NCBI RefSeq assembly: GCF_947090775.1
Contig: NZ_OX352321.1
Coordinates: forward strand, 2,418,001-2,482,000
Direction: 5' to 3'
Length of the DNA stretch: 64,000 nt
Source of the DNA: Pseudarthrobacter sp. MM222
GTDB lineage: Bacteria; Actinomycetota; Actinomycetes; Actinomycetales; Micrococcaceae
The notes under the pieces: generated by a model
Databases searched by the model: none
What the model was told of the DNA's origin: nothing
The model's input: the letters and a program-made list of their open reading frames with translations, nothing else
Position numbers and translations under genes: made by a program
Shown: piece after piece, positions 8,738-17,365 of the stretch
How positions within the stretch are numbered: the first letter of the stretch is position 1
Layout of the letters: every line of letters begins with the position of its first letter

Positions 8738-9389
8738 AGCGGTCCAATCTCTTTTCCAGGGCTGACTGTCCGCCGGACAGGAACAGGCAGATGATCCAGT
8801 AGATGACTGCGGCCTCCAGGTACAGCAGCATGAATTCCTGGCTGAAGGCGGCCACCTGCTGCGCCTGGCGGAACAGCTCGGTCACGAGGATCAGGGAAGC
8901 CAACGAGGTGTCCTTCACCAGGCTGATGAACGTGTTGGACAGGGGCGGGACCGAGACGCGGGCGGCCTGCGGCAGGATGATCCGTACCAGCGACTGCCGG
9001 CGGGACATGCCGATGGTGTGTCCGGCCTCCCACTGCCCCTTGGGAACCGAGAGGATGGCCGCGCGGATCACTTCCGCCGCGTACCCGCCCACGTTGAGCG
9101 AGAAGGCAATGATCGCGCTGGGCCAGGGGCTGATGGTTAGCCCGACCGAAGGCAGCCCGTAGAAAATGACGAACAGTTGGACCAGGAGCGGTGTGCCGCG
9201 GATAACCGATATATACATCCGGGCGACATCGGCGAACACCGGATTGCGGCTGAGCCGCATCAGTGCCACCAGCAGGGCCAGCAACAGGCCCAGACCGAAC
9301 GAGGCAAGCGCCAAGGGGATGGTGCCGGTGACCGCCCCCACGAGAATGGGCCCCAGCGACCCCCAGACGAGATCCCAGTTGATATTCAT
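8724..9389 (-). CDS. Polar amino-acid (cystine-type) ABC transporter permease
   Basis: This 221-residue protein has about five membrane segments and is of the HisM/TcyB type. The EAA loop that contacts the ATPase reads AGHTIGMSRRQSLVRIILPQA at roughly residues 131-151. A single permease gene implies a homodimer in the membrane. It sits between the binding-protein gene (36-bp gap) and the ATPase gene (14-bp overlap), all on the same strand. Confidence 0.92.
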   Translation of the reverse strand: MNINWDLVWGSLGPILVGAVTGTIPLALASFGLGLLLALLVALMRLSRNPVFADVARMYISVIRGTPLLVQLFVIFYGLPSVGLTISPWPSAIIAFSLNVGGYAAEVIRAAILSVPKGQWEAGHTIGMSRRQSLVRIILPQAARVSVPPLSNTFISLVKDTSLASLILVTELFRQAQQVAAFSQEFMLLYLEAAVIYWIICLFLSGGQSALEKRLDRYVAH

Positions 9390-9425
9390 GCTCTGACGCA
9401 GAGTCCGCCGACGGCTTCCGCCCGG

Positions 9426-10247
9426 CTACTTCGTGACGTCCGCGTCAAAGTATTTCTGCGAAATTTTCGTCAGCGTACCGTCGGTCTGCAGCTCGCCGAG
9501 GGCCTTGTTGACCGCCTCCGCGAGGCCTGTTGACCCCTTTCGGAAGGCGAAGGCGCTCAGCGACTTGTCCGTGGTTTCCGCCGCGATCTTAATATCGCTA
9601 TCTTTGGCGGTCTTTTGGTAGTCCAGGTACGTCAGCTTGTCGTTGATGGTTGCGTCCACGCGGCCCTGCTTGAGCAGCGTGATCGCCTGCGCCCATCCCT
9701 CCACGGCCTCGACGGTGGCGCCGCTTTCCTGCGCCAGCTTGTACCAGTTGCTGGTCAGCGACTGGGCTGTGGTCTTGCCCTTGAGACTCTCGAACGAGTT
9801 GGTGCTGGTGTTGTCGGCCTTGGTCACCACGACGCCCGTGCTCACGGTGTACGGGGTTGAGAACTCGTATTTTGCCTTGCGTTCATCGGTAATGGAGACC
9901 TGGTTGGCGACGACGTCGAACCTCCGGGCCTCCAGGCCGGCGAAGATGGCGTCGAACTGCGTTTCCTGGAACGCCGGCTTGACGCCGAGCTTGCCGGCGA
10001 CGGCGGTGATGATCTCGACGTCGTATCCGGTCAGTTCGCCGCTGCCGTCGGCGTGGAACGAAAAGGGTTTGTACGTTCCTTCGGTGCCGACCTTGAGCGT
10101 TCCTGCGCTCTGGACGTCGCTCAGGGAAGTGTCGGCGCCGCCCGCCGGCGCCGAGCTGGCCGGCGTCGTCGACCCCGACCCGCACCCGGCCAGGGCCAGT
10201 GCTGCGGCGGCCATGAGACCGATGGCGGAAAGTCGTGTGCGATTCAT
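9426..10247 (-). CDS. Cystine-type amino-acid-binding lipoprotein
   Basis: The 273-residue family-3 solute-binding protein has a lipoprotein signal with LAGC, lipid on Cys22. The mature part starts with GTLKVGTEGTYKPFSFH. The stretch NQVSITDERKAKYEFSTPYT and the later TAQSLTSNWYKLA, EGWAQAITLLKQGRVDATINDKL closely recall FliY/TcyA/TcyJ cystine-binding proteins, so L-cystine is the best-guess ligand. It is first of three genes in an uptake operon. A perfect AT-rich palindrome 112-134 bp upstream is the likely operator. Other polar amino acids cannot be excluded. Confidence 0.88.
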   Translation of the reverse strand: MNRTRLSAIGLMAAAALALAGCGSGSTTPASSAPAGGADTSLSDVQSAGTLKVGTEGTYKPFSFHADGSGELTGYDVEIITAVAGKLGVKPAFQETQFDAIFAGLEARRFDVVANQVSITDERKAKYEFSTPYTVSTGVVVTKADNTSTNSFESLKGKTTAQSLTSNWYKLAQESGATVEAVEGWAQAITLLKQGRVDATINDKLTYLDYQKTAKDSDIKIAAETTDKSLSAFAFRKGSTGLAEAVNKALGELQTDGTLTKISQKYFDADVTK

Positions 10248-10358
10248 ATTGATCCTTAATCCTGGTGCCGGCAGGGCTCGCCGGCTGCACTGCCCGCAGG
10301 CCGTCCACTACCGACGATAGCAACAACTACCCCCGGGGAGTACCCGTCGGAATCCTTC

Positions 10359-10381
10359 TTATTTTGATCTACTCAAAATAA
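10359..10381. promoter_or_regulatory. Perfect AT-rich palindromic operator before the cystine-type ABC operon
   Basis: TTATTTTGA (10359-10367), spacer TCTAC, TCAAAATAA (10373-10381): 9-bp arms with no mismatch in otherwise GC-rich DNA. A GC-rich near-palindrome (10328-10342) lies between it and the start at 10247. The site size suits a dimeric repressor or LysR-type regulator. Confidence 0.65.
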
Positions 10382-10690
10382 CTGTTAGCGTTTTAGTCAG
10401 GCGGGCAACGGCAGGGATGAAGCCGGACAATCAAGCCCCGACCAACCGCGCGGCCGCATTGGTGGGCACAGCGCGGGTCTGCCCCAGGCGGCCGCATTGC
10501 CTGCACGCACCACCAACGCGCTGAGTGCCGGGTGGCTATATCCAACACCGCCTGTTGTCGTCACTAGCGAAGTTGCCTTCAACGTGTTCGCCGCCCGGGC
10601 GCCGTTAGCCGTGCCGGTTGCCCGGTACACCGGACCGCCGCTCCAAGCGCCGTGCCGCCGCAGATCAACCACCCATTTAGCTATCCGTTG
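10382..10690. other. Gap with little visible content
   Basis: No gene is convincing here. The only structure seen is GCGGCCGCATTG occurring twice (10450-10461, 10488-10499). Short open frames on both strands lack ribosome sites. Confidence 0.3.
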
Positions 10691-10706
10691 TACCTAGGAG
10701 CAGATC

Positions 10707-10955
10707 ATGACTTTGCAAGCCGAACGAAATACCGCACGCCCCACCACCCACAAGCAGAAGTCCGTCCGCCCGGCTCCGCGGGGAGGGAATTACGTGACAA
10801 CCAGCACCATAGCCGCCGATTCGCACACGGAAGGCGGCTACGTAACGACGTCCAGTGGAGTCCCGGAGAATCGCAACCGCGCCCAGGGGCACTACGTCAC
10901 GGTCGCCAACCGGCACGGGGACGACACCGCCGGGACCTACACGCGAGCCAGCTAA
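10707..10955 (+). CDS. Small protein with repeated G-x-Y-V-T motifs
   Basis: The 82-residue hydrophilic product has a good ribosome site (AGGAG, six bases before ATG). After a basic N-terminus it carries three near-repeats, GGNYVTTS, GGYVTTSS and GHYVTVAN, then a last weaker GTYTRAS, spaced 15-20 residues apart. The codons of the Y-V-T core differ between copies (tac gtg aca, tac gta acg, tac gtc acg), which points to protein-level constraint and not recent DNA duplication. There is no signal peptide or membrane segment and no neighbouring modification enzyme. The family and function are unknown to me. Confidence 0.75.
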   Translation: MTLQAERNTARPTTHKQKSVRPAPRGGNYVTTSTIAADSHTEGGYVTTSSGVPENRNRAQGHYVTVANRHGDDTAGTYTRAS

Positions 10956-10980
10956 GGCATTAGCGCGGACCGCGGCCGCG

Positions 10981-11166
10981 TTACTGCTGGTACGTAATGT
11001 ATGCCTCGTACTGCACCCGCCACTTCTCGGGAGCCTGGGGGTCAGGCACAGAGGTGGTGAGGAACTGCACGCTTGTCACCTGGCCCTTCAGGTACTCCAG
11101 CCATTGCGTAACCTCCCCCGAGACATCCCTGTCGAGCTGGGCGACGTGGTGAACCTTCATAGCCAT
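10981..11166 (-). CDS. Small hypothetical protein, 61 residues
   Basis: The start at 11166 is fixed by AAGGAGG four to five bases before ATG; the open frame extends further but without a site. The product starts MAMKVHHVAQLDRDVSGEV and ends WRVQYEAYITYQQ. It is soluble, with an amphipathic middle and no motif I recognise. It is divergent from the next gene with a 136-bp shared promoter region, which contains the 10-bp palindrome GTAAGCTTAC at 11256-11265. Confidence 0.65.
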   Translation of the reverse strand: MAMKVHHVAQLDRDVSGEVTQWLEYLKGQVTSVQFLTTSVPDPQAPEKWRVQYEAYITYQQ

Positions 11167-11302
11167 GAGGGCCTCCTTGCTTGGTGGGGAGACTTTACTC
11201 CCGACCAACGAGGCACTTCTACCCCTTGCCGCGCCAGCGATCCGCGAAATGGAAAGTAAGCTTACGATGTAAGGGACAGCGCTGCACGGAAAGGACAAGG
11301 CC

Positions 11303-11596
11303 ATGACTGAAAAAAACGACAGCGACAACGGTTTTATAGTTCCGGATCCCTCAAAACTCCGCGAGGACGTTCCAGGTGACGCCGGCGATGAAGCGAATGT
11401 GATCCGCTTCAGTGAAGAACAGGCGTTGATCGAGGAACAGGCCCACGGCATCCGGCCGGACACTTACAGCGTCCCGTCCGGCGGTCCCACCATGGAGGAG
11501 GCACGGGGGAACATGGACCTGGCTCCTGACGACGCGGGCACGTCACCGTCCAGCGACAGCAGCGACGACGGCCTCCACGGCGGCGCTGAGCAGTAG
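11303..11596 (+). CDS. Small acidic hypothetical protein, 97 residues
   Basis: It starts at ATG 11303 behind GGAAAGGACAAGG. The protein is acidic and polar, with FIVPDPSKLREDV near the start, a Glu-rich helix (RFSEEQALIEEQAHGI), PSGGPTMEEA, and a disordered Ser/Asp tail. No membrane segment or enzyme motif is seen. A strong terminator follows 52 bp later. The function is unknown. Confidence 0.7.
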   Translation: MTEKNDSDNGFIVPDPSKLREDVPGDAGDEANVIRFSEEQALIEEQAHGIRPDTYSVPSGGPTMEEARGNMDLAPDDAGTSPSSDSSDDGLHGGAEQ

Positions 11597-11648
11597 GGCG
11601 GCGCTGAGCAGTAGTTCGGCAACAAAAATTACGCGGGCTTCCCGTGTC

Positions 11649-11682
11649 AACGGCCCCGCACGCGTACGCGTGCGGGGCCGTT
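11649..11682. terminator. 34-bp perfect palindromic terminator
   Basis: AACGGCCCCGCACGCGT and its exact reverse complement abut with no spacer. It lies between convergent genes (stops at 11596 and 11716) and can serve both directions. The stem core is shared with 3077-3108. Confidence 0.8.
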
Positions 11683-11715
11683 CCGGCGGGCGCCCGCCCG
11701 GGACGCCGTCGTACA

Positions 11716-12186
11716 TCACTGACAGCTGGCCTCGGTGTGTGTCTGCCGGATTTGCGTTCCCACGATGACGAATCGAACATTGATCATGCATGAGATTGTT
11801 GAGAGGACACCGTCGTCCTTGATCACCTGCCGCAGTTGAAACAGGGCAGGTTCACCGCTTTTCACCAGCGCATTAAATTGCTGCGTACTATCCGACCAAG
11901 CGGTCACGAGGCCGTTCTTGATGGGCCCTGCGTAGACGGTAGTACTGGTTGTGACGGCGGATTGTGTGATGGTCTTACCACCGGGGGTATCGGTTTGGCT
12001 GAACCGTCCCGACTGGCTGATACAGACGAGATGATCATACGGAGCTGCAACGTAGTGGCACACTTCGGCGAACACGAAGTGTTGCGGAGGAGCAGCTGCC
12101 GCGGGGGTGGCCGACAGGGACAGCACGGCACTTGAAGCCAGTAAGGACACGCCTGCCCGGAATTTCGGGTTTCTAGGTTTCTTCAC
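11716..12186 (-). CDS. Secreted hypothetical protein, 156 residues
   Basis: It starts at GTG 12186 with GGAG six bases upstream. A classical signal peptide covers residues 1 to about 31 (basic MKKPRNPKFR, hydrophobic core, ATPAAAA cleavage region). The mature part has four Cys (in EVCHY, LVCIS, ISCMI and the last-but-one position), suggesting two disulfides and an extracellular location, and is otherwise beta-rich with many Thr/Ser. No family is recognised. It is divergent from the AAA ATPase gene. Confidence 0.7.
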   Translation of the reverse strand: MKKPRNPKFRAGVSLLASSAVLSLSATPAAAAPPQHFVFAEVCHYVAAPYDHLVCISQSGRFSQTDTPGGKTITQSAVTTSTTVYAGPIKNGLVTAWSDSTQQFNALVKSGEPALFQLRQVIKDDGVLSTISCMINVRFVIVGTQIRQTHTEASCQ

Positions 12187-12380
12187 GAGATTCTCCGAGG
12201 AATCACCGGCTGCAAGGCCGAACTATGGAAGGAAAGGCGCTCCGTTTTCTGCGCCAGAACGAGTGCGATTCCAGCCTCCGCAATCGATGCAATATTGGGG
12301 ATTTCAGTCTATGCCTGGCGGCCACATCCTCAAGGGCCAGCGGAAGCTTATATACCCCATGCTGCTGGTAGGGTCTGCGC

Positions 12381-13874
12381 ATGGATGAAAATTTGGGGAA
12401 GTTCATCGACAATTTTGCCGAGCTGGTGCAGCTTGCGCAGTCCGGGCAGCATCGGGTGCAGTCGGGAATCCAACTGCTGAGAACCCTGACGGACCATCTG
12501 GCGGTTCCGGCGGAATCACTGTCCGTCGTGGTGGAAGAAATTCCGCCGCACCGCTTCGTCGACGCCGACATCCTGATGGCAGAGCTCGCGGCCGAGGACA
12601 CGGATTTCCGGCTGCTCGGTGTTGGCGGCGGGGACCAGCGCCACCATCAGTCGCTCAGCGACATGCTGCAGCAATCCCAGTTTTTCCCCCAGTTCCCGAT
12701 TTCCCAACCGGACTTCACCAATCTGGCGGTCGGCCCGGACGAACAGCGGCAGGCGGTGGCCCTGGGGCTGTGGCTGTTCAGCCACGCAGGAGGCCCGGTC
12801 GCGGTGCTGCAGCGCGACGCCAACCCGCGCTATGGGCGGCAGTCGGCCTCGCTTGAAGTGTTGGCCGGCGATACCGGCCACGCCGCCGGCTTCCTGTCGG
12901 AATTCCGTCGACGGATGCAGCACCGCAGTGTCCTCAAGGGCCAGGTCATCTCGCTTGTCATGGGCGAGTATGGCCCGAGCGCGGCCGGTGTGACCTTCCA
13001 TGCCCGCCCTGCCCTCTCCGCCTCCGATGTCATCCTGCCGGAGGGCCTGCTACAGAAGGTGTCGGACCACGCCGTCGGCATTGCCCGGCACCGGGACTCC
13101 CTCAACCACTACGGACAACATCTCAAGCGGGGAATCCTGCTGTACGGCAAACCGGGGACCGGCAAGACCCACACAGTGAGGTATTTGTTGAGCCAGAGCG
13201 AGGGCGCCACCGCAATTCTGCTGTCCGGAGGATCGCTGGCCCGGATTTCAGAGGCTGCCACGATGGCCAGGGCCTTGCAACCCTCCATCGTGGTACTCGA
13301 GGACTGCGATCTCATCGCGGAGGACCGCAGTTTCGGGCATGGCCCCCAGCCGCTGCTGTTCGAGGTGTTGGACGCCATGGATGGCCTGGACAACGACGCC
13401 GATGTTGCATTCGTTCTCACCACCAACCGGGTAGACATGCTCGAACGCGCCTTGGCGCAGCGGCCCGGGCGCGTGGATCTCGCCGTGGATATTCCCCTTC
13501 CGGCCCTGGCGGAGCGGGTGGGGCTGGTCGAGCTCTACGCCCGTGGGATTCCGTTCAGCGCCGAAGCGGTGCACGACGCGGCCGCGCGGACCGAGGGGAC
13601 AACGGCTTCGTTCGCACGTGAGCTTGTTCGCCGGGCCGTCGTCGCGGCTGCCCTGGATGGCACGCCGGTCGGGGATAGTCATCTCGCCCAGGCGGTGGAG
13701 GGCTTGATGGCCGACGGCGAAGCGCTGACCCGGAGCCTTCTCGGCAGCGCTACCGGCGGGGAAGGAGATGGCGGTGGCGTTGGCGGTCCCTTCCCGGGGG
13801 CGCCGGGCTTCGCGGGGCCATTCCCTGGTGGACCGGAATTTGGCGGGCCGGCCGCCTTCCATCCCGGGAGCTAG
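12381..13874 (+). CDS. AAA-family ATPase with Gly/Pro-rich tail
   Basis: The 497-residue protein has a unique N-terminal region of about 220 residues and then one AAA module. Walker A GKPGTGKTH is at 256-264, Walker B VVLEDCD at 304-310, sensor-1 LTTNR (Asn349) and arginine-finger candidates RPGR at 361-364. The Walker B acidic pair is E-D instead of the usual D-E. The last 45 residues repeat GGPFPG/GGPEFGG-like units and are probably disordered. AAA proteins of this build remodel other proteins, but the partner is unknown. The start ATG 12381 has no strong ribosome site; TATATA at 12349-12354 is a possible -10 box. It is monocistronic and divergent from a secreted protein gene. Confidence 0.8.
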   Translation: MDENLGKFIDNFAELVQLAQSGQHRVQSGIQLLRTLTDHLAVPAESLSVVVEEIPPHRFVDADILMAELAAEDTDFRLLGVGGGDQRHHQSLSDMLQQSQFFPQFPISQPDFTNLAVGPDEQRQAVALGLWLFSHAGGPVAVLQRDANPRYGRQSASLEVLAGDTGHAAGFLSEFRRRMQHRSVLKGQVISLVMGEYGPSAAGVTFHARPALSASDVILPEGLLQKVSDHAVGIARHRDSLNHYGQHLKRGILLYGKPGTGKTHTVRYLLSQSEGATAILLSGGSLARISEAATMARALQPSIVVLEDCDLIAEDRSFGHGPQPLLFEVLDAMDGLDNDADVAFVLTTNRVDMLERALAQRPGRVDLAVDIPLPALAERVGLVELYARGIPFSAEAVHDAAARTEGTTASFARELVRRAVVAAALDGTPVGDSHLAQAVEGLMADGEALTRSLLGSATGGEGDGGGVGGPFPGAPGFAGPFPGGPEFGGPAAFHPGS

Positions 13875-13881
13875 CCAGCAC

Positions 13882-13900
13882 CGTCCCCGGGCGTGGGACG
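13882..13900. terminator. Hairpin between convergent genes
   Basis: CGTCCC / GGGACG arms with a 7-base loop lie eight bases after the AAA ATPase stop and just before the convergent gene's stop at 13909. Confidence 0.45.
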
Positions 13901-13908
13901 CATCCGCG

Positions 13909-14928
13909 TCAGTCCCAGCCCAAGGCGGGGCGCAGGTCGCGGGAAATCGCTGCAAGCAGCCGGACATTGAAGTCCACGCCGAGCTGGTTGGGGACGGTGA
14001 CGAGCAACGTGTCTGCCGCGGCTACGGCCGCGTCGCGGGCCAGCTCCTGCACGAGCTGTTCGGGCTCACCGATGTAGCTGCGCCCGAAGTGGGCCAGCCC
14101 GCCGTGGAGGTACCCCACCTGGTCCCGGGCATCGGCCTGGGCACGCAATCCGAAGTAGCGGCGGGAGTCGTCATCGATCAGCGGAACAATACTTCGCGAT
14201 ACGGACACCCGCGGAGTTTGCCGGTGGCCTGCGTCTGCCCGGGCCGCCCGGTAGCCGGCAATCTGCTCGGCCTGCTGCTGGTCGAAGGGAATCCCGGTAT
14301 CCTCCGTCAGCAATGTCGACGACATGAGGTTCATGCCCTCCTGCCCGGCCCACCGGGCGCTGGCACGATTGCCGGCACCCCACCAGATTCGTTCGGGAAG
14401 AGAAGGTGACAGCGGCTGCACCGGCACCGGCCCGGTGCGCCCGCTGGCTTGTGGATTGGCACGGGCAATGCCTGCGCCGGAGATGGCGTTCCGGAAGAGC
14501 GCGGTGTGCCGGCGGGCCATGTCGGCGTCGGACTCGCCCTCTGCCGGGAAGTGCCCGAAATTCCGGTAGCCGGCCACCACGGACTCGGGTGAGCCACGGC
14601 TCACCCCCAGCTGCAGACGGCCTGCGCTGATGAGGTCGACGGGGGCGGCCTCCTCAGCCATGTAGAGCGGGTTCTCGTACCGCATGTCGATGACGCCGGT
14701 GCCAACCTCAATCCGGGAGGTGCGGGCGGCAATCGCGGCGAGCAGGGGAAACGGCGAGGCCTGCTGCTCGGCGAAGTGATGGACGCGGAAGTACGCTCCG
14801 TCGATGCCGACTTCCTCCGCGGCCACGGCCAACTCGATGCCCTGCAGGAGGGAGTCCCGGGCGGAACGTACGAGTGAACCTTCGACGTCGCGCCAGTGGC
14901 CGAAGGAGAGAAACCCGATCCGCTTCAT
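13909..14928 (-). CDS. LLM-class flavin-dependent oxidoreductase (luciferase-like)
   Basis: The start at 14928 has GTGGAG five bases upstream. The 339-residue TIM-barrel monooxygenase begins MKRIGFLSFGHW and has VAAEEVGIDGAYFRVHHFAEQQASPF, the LLM signature GTGVIDMRYENPLYMAEEAA and SAGRLQLGVSRGSPE (flavin/F420 contact region). The family uses FMN or F420 to oxidise or reduce diverse small molecules; the substrate is not predictable. It is monocistronic and convergent with the AAA ATPase gene. Confidence 0.85.
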   Translation of the reverse strand: MKRIGFLSFGHWRDVEGSLVRSARDSLLQGIELAVAAEEVGIDGAYFRVHHFAEQQASPFPLLAAIAARTSRIEVGTGVIDMRYENPLYMAEEAAPVDLISAGRLQLGVSRGSPESVVAGYRNFGHFPAEGESDADMARRHTALFRNAISGAGIARANPQASGRTGPVPVQPLSPSLPERIWWGAGNRASARWAGQEGMNLMSSTLLTEDTGIPFDQQQAEQIAGYRAARADAGHRQTPRVSVSRSIVPLIDDDSRRYFGLRAQADARDQVGYLHGGLAHFGRSYIGEPEQLVQELARDAAVAAADTLLVTVPNQLGVDFNVRLLAAISRDLRPALGWD

Positions 14929-15159
14929 GAATACTCCACTTCTCAAGATTGGGAGCGGTCTGGCTCCGGGTAAGGGGGTTTCTTCAGTTTGTATCCGAGA
15001 ACGGCCGCCGCCGCCCAGCGCGCCTCCGCCCCGGCCTCCGTTTCACCCATCGAACGCTACCCCGTTCCGTAGCCGCATTCCGAGCCATAATAGACGTGTG
15101 CCCGCTGTCTGCCCATCAGTGGCCAATCGGCGTATTCTGAACACACGTTTTCGAGCGTG

Positions 15160-17328
15160 ATGGCTGGACAAAAGATGGCGCGGAACAACCGGATAGGATC
15201 TCGCTTGGTCGCGGCCCTGAGGAGGGTCCTACTACTGCTGACTGTCAGCGCGCTCTGCGGGGTTCTGGCCGCCAGCCTGGTGGTCCCCGGTGTCGCTGCA
15301 GCCGGAGTCGCTGTCCGAAACTCGATCATATTCTTCAACAATCTTCCCTCTGAGCTGATAGTGGATACGCCGGCACAGTCAACCAAAGTGTTGAGCGCAG
15401 ACGGCAAACCGATCGCCACCTTCTACGCGGAGAACCGCTTGAAGGTCGGGTTGGACCAGATGTCGCCGTACATCAAAGATGCGATCGTGGCCATTGAGGA
15501 CAGCCGCTTCTACGAGCACGCCGGCGTGGACCCGCAGGGCATTCTCCGGGCCCTGACGTCCAACCTGACCAGCGGTGACAGGCAAGGTGCATCCACGCTG
15601 ACCCAGCAGTACGTCACCAACGTGATCAACGAGTCCCTGCTGTCGGCCGACAAGGGGAATCAGGTCATTCTCAGCGGGCAGAAGAGCGTCGGCGACAAAG
15701 TGCGGGAGGTGAAGCTCGCCATCGAACTGGAGAAGAAGTTCACTAAGGACCAGATCCTCGAGGGCTACCTCAACATCGTGTTCTTCAACCGTGACGCCTA
15801 CGGAATCGAGGCCGCGTCGCGCTACTTTTTCAGCACCACCGCCAAGGACCTCACACTTCCCCAGTCGGCTCTCCTCGCCGGACTGGTGAACAGTCCCAGC
15901 TTCTACGATCCCGCCGTCAATCCGGAAAACTCCCTCCAGCGGCGCAATCAGGTCCTGGACAGCATGCTCGCCCAGAACAAGATCAGCCAGGCGGAACATG
16001 ACGCCGCCGTCGCCACGGGCGTGGACCTCAAGATCACCCCGGGGAAGCAGGGCTGCGCCGCCGCCGAAATCGCACCGTACTTCTGCGACTACGTTTCCCA
16101 CCTCATCCTCAACAACCCGGCCTTTGGCGTCAGCCCGGCCGACCGCGAGAAGAGGCTGTACCGCGGCGGCCTGACCATCACCACCACACTGGACAGCCGA
16201 CTGCAGGCGGCGGCGCAGGCGCAGGTCGACGCCACCGCGGGGGCCAACCCGGACAGGTGGGGTGCGTCCCTGGTTTCGGTGGTGCCCGGAACCGGCAAGA
16301 TCGTGGCGATGGCACAAAACACTGTGTTCCTCCCGGCACCGGGAAAATTCGACACCCAGCTGAACTTCAACGTCGATTCCAAGGACGCCAAGGGCAATGA
16401 CCTGAATGGCGCCGGCGGGTTCCAGCCCGGATCCACCATGAAACCGTTCACGTTCGCGGAATGGCTCAATGAGGGCAAGTCACTGAAGGCCATGGTGGAC
16501 GCCTCCCGGCGGACATACCCGCTCGATTTCCCGTGGAAGTCCAGTTGCGGCAAGGTCCTCGGCGCCTACAGCACGGCGCAGAAGAATGCGGGCCTCGGCG
16601 CCGCAGATGACCTGCAGAACAACGACGAGGGGTACTACCGCCCCATGGCGGTCGATTACGGGCTCTACAACTCCATCAACACCGCAACCTTCGCTGAGGC
16701 CGCGCAACTTGATTTTTGCGGCATCCAGAAAATGGTGGACGCCGTGGGGCTCCACAGCGGTGTGGATAACGCCCCGGTGAACATGCACCAGCTCGGCAAC
16801 CTCCTGGGTGCCATTGGCGTGGCGCCGCTCCACTTGGCCAACGCGTTTGCCACGTTCGCCAATGACGGCAAGTACTGCGCGCCGATCGCTCTGGTGGAAG
16901 TGACCGATGCAGCGGGACGCAAGCTTCCGGCGGAGGCCCCGAACTGCCGGGACGCCGTCAAACCCGAGGTCGCGCGCGGTGTGAATCTCGTGCTTCAGGA
17001 CGTGCTGAAACGGGGATCCGGCGTCTACATCAATCCGAAGGTCCAGAGCGTAGTCCCGGTGGCCGCTAAGACCGGGACGTCCAACAACAACGGGGCCACC
17101 TGGGTGGTCGGCTACACCTCAGGCCTCGCCACGGCGTCCTTCTTCGGCGACACCCTCGAAGGTCAGAAACGGCCCGGCCAAAACGTCACCATCAACGGCA
17201 ATTTCTACAAGGCCATTGACGGATACATGCTGGCCGGCCCGCAGTGGGCGAACTATATGCAGCAGGTTGTCGGGCTCTACGCGGTTGCTGCTTTTCCGCC
17301 GCCGCCCGAAGCCATGACCAAGCCCTGA
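15160..17328 (+). CDS. Class A penicillin-binding protein (glycosyltransferase/transpeptidase)
   Basis: The 722-residue bifunctional peptidoglycan synthase is anchored by one N-terminal membrane helix (about residues 22-52). The GT51 domain has the catalytic Glu in IEDSRFYEH (Glu114, counting from the GTG at 15157) and QGASTLTQQYV. The transpeptidase domain carries the serine motif STMK (Ser426-Lys429), SIN at 506-508 and KTG at 638-640, complete and in order. The C-terminus is a short Pro-rich tail without PASTA domains. It acts in the cell envelope, polymerising and cross-linking glycan. The exact start is unsure (GTG 15157, ATG 15160 or ATG 15175). It is transcribed alone. Confidence 0.92.
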   Translation: MAGQKMARNNRIGSRLVAALRRVLLLLTVSALCGVLAASLVVPGVAAAGVAVRNSIIFFNNLPSELIVDTPAQSTKVLSADGKPIATFYAENRLKVGLDQMSPYIKDAIVAIEDSRFYEHAGVDPQGILRALTSNLTSGDRQGASTLTQQYVTNVINESLLSADKGNQVILSGQKSVGDKVREVKLAIELEKKFTKDQILEGYLNIVFFNRDAYGIEAASRYFFSTTAKDLTLPQSALLAGLVNSPSFYDPAVNPENSLQRRNQVLDSMLAQNKISQAEHDAAVATGVDLKITPGKQGCAAAEIAPYFCDYVSHLILNNPAFGVSPADREKRLYRGGLTITTTLDSRLQAAAQAQVDATAGANPDRWGASLVSVVPGTGKIVAMAQNTVFLPAPGKFDTQLNFNVDSKDAKGNDLNGAGGFQPGSTMKPFTFAEWLNEGKSLKAMVDASRRTYPLDFPWKSSCGKVLGAYSTAQKNAGLGAADDLQNNDEGYYRPMAVDYGLYNSINTATFAEAAQLDFCGIQKMVDAVGLHSGVDNAPVNMHQLGNLLGAIGVAPLHLANAFATFANDGKYCAPIALVEVTDAAGRKLPAEAPNCRDAVKPEVARGVNLVLQDVLKRGSGVYINPKVQSVVPVAAKTGTSNNNGATWVVGYTSGLATASFFGDTLEGQKRPGQNVTINGNFYKAIDGYMLAGPQWANYMQQVVGLYAVAAFPPPPEAMTKP

Positions 17329-17347
17329 TCCGCCAGCCGGGCGGGGG

Positions 17348-17363
17348 GCCGGGCGGGCCCGGC
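17348..17363. terminator. Hairpin between convergent PBP and permease genes
   Basis: GCCGGGC-GG-GCCCGGC lies 20 bases after the PBP stop and three bases before the permease stop; it can act in both directions. Confidence 0.5.
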
Positions 17364-17365
17364 GC

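Noticed and set aside
10450..10499. GCGGCCGCATTG direct repeat pair
   Set aside because: Short, GC-rich and built around a self-complementary octamer; chance is likely and no gene context supports function.
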